Shown here: positions 63,216 through 64,000 of the stretch, one piece after another
Numbering within the stretch: position 1 is the first letter of the stretch
Layout of the letters: every line of letters starts with the position of its first letter
Assembly (NCBI GenBank): GCA_921293015.1
Contig: OV121098.1
Coordinates: 12,499,016 to 12,563,015, forward strand
DNA length: 64,000 nucleotides
Direction of reading: 5' to 3'
Source of the DNA: Phorcus lineatus
Taxonomy: Eukaryota; Mollusca; Gastropoda; Trochida; Trochidae
Notes under the pieces: generated by a model
The model's input: the letters and a program-made list of their open reading frames with translations, nothing else
Databases searched by the model: none
What the model was told of the DNA's origin: nothing
Translations under genes and position numbers: made by a program

Positions 63216-64000
63216 TGTCTTTCCGGCTCAGATAAGTTACACCGAGTGCGGCATTTTGTTTTACCGTCTCTCAACAATAATTAAGAAACCATCGTCAGAT
63301 TTTCAAACGATTGTTTCGCTATTCACATGACTGACACTGTCAGTGAAAGACATTGGTGATGGTGACATTATTCTAAATTTTAAGGGAAAATATAGTTGAT
63401 TTCACACATTTACTTTGTTTGCTCTTCTAGAAAGAGCGTCGATAAAGCTGCTGTCATCCACGAGCGTCTTTTCTTGATAACGCTTGAAATGAAATCCCTG
63501 TCTAATCTGGTCATAGTCAATATTTTATAGCAATCATTCAAGCTTCGAATGCAAAAATATATATAAGACAATCACACGAACTTGTTGTACTGCTGACTTT
63601 GTCCAATCTGGTTAAGTAACCTTTGGATAAAGTCGATCGTACCACCATATAACGTCAAACAAAAGCTGAATATCCAATCATGTAAATTTCGGAAATTTGC
63701 CAATCATGATCATGACCCTTCAACTTTCAACCTTCAAGCTAAATTAACCACTATGTTTCTTCAACCCGAAAAATAGTTATTTCCCCTCATCATATGACGA
63801 GACAGGCGGCAATGTGGTTAGTGCAGTTGATTGTGCGGACATCCACCGATGTCTAAGAAAATACATTACAATACTCCCATACCTCCATCGAGGAATCAGA
63901 CATAATTCACACTTTCACACGAAGGTATCGTAATTTCCGTGCTTATTCTCTCCCCTTTGTAACGTAGCACTGTGACCTTTGTAAAGTATTGATGTGGCCC
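63216..64000. other. Non-coding DNA to the window end
   Basis: Nothing supported. Confidence 0.45.

Overview
This is animal nuclear DNA, AT-rich, with spliced genes, tRNA-derived SINEs, a non-LTR retrotransposon, MITE-like elements and many minisatellites. Several repeats look molluscan to me: an element ending in a 'gacggacggacagacgcc' stretch plus a terminal hairpin, a SINE tail of the 'gtttaacgccgc' type, and a 'cgcgaaatattatg' fold-back. These placements come from memory of such families, so mollusc is likely but the species is unknown. No prokaryotic operons, CRISPR arrays or complete canonical tRNA or rRNA genes were seen.

The main gene is a claudin-like four-membrane-span protein on the minus strand. 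Three coding exons join in perfect phase (247 + 144 + 197 nt = 195 codons and a stop): 32048-32294, 3839-3982 and 3367-3563. The introns are about 28 kb and 275 bp. A splice acceptor 4 nt before the ATG implies at least one more upstream non-coding exon, which I could not place. Both of the first two coding exons have given rise to tandem arrays of exon-derived fragments on their upstream side: a 130-bp unit at 32407-33356 and a 100-bp unit at 3983-4383. One duplicated acceptor in the second array would add 93 codons in frame.

The 28-kb intron (3983-32047) is mostly non-coding. It holds two copies of a tRNA-derived SINE (7930 and 18145, the latter with a 12-bp target duplication), a Tc1-like MITE with TA duplication (12483-12850), a hAT-like element (26189-26612) and minisatellites at 14358, 17222, 19134, 25098 and 31675. 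A short kinesin-5-like coding relic may sit at 14778-14940.

From 33 to 46 kb there is a Helentron/Helitron-like element (34511-36870). Its core is about fifteen 145-bp repeats, including a six-unit block of 862 bp present twice. An inverted-repeat element built from TTCGTAGACA modules (41721-42350) and a 43-bp-arm hairpin (43052-43156) follow, with two long poly-G runs that warn of assembly uncertainty.

From 46 to 64 kb there are CT, TA, GAAC and GATA microsatellites, two further SINE copies (a third lies just before, at 45425), and a cluster of small cut-and-paste elements: four with TTAA and one with TTA target duplications. A dead LINE lies on the minus strand (about 57600-61335). It has two frameshifts, a YADD to YAGD change in the reverse transcriptase, and a 622-bp TTAA-flanked element inserted in its last codons. 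Nothing else in the window is convincingly coding.
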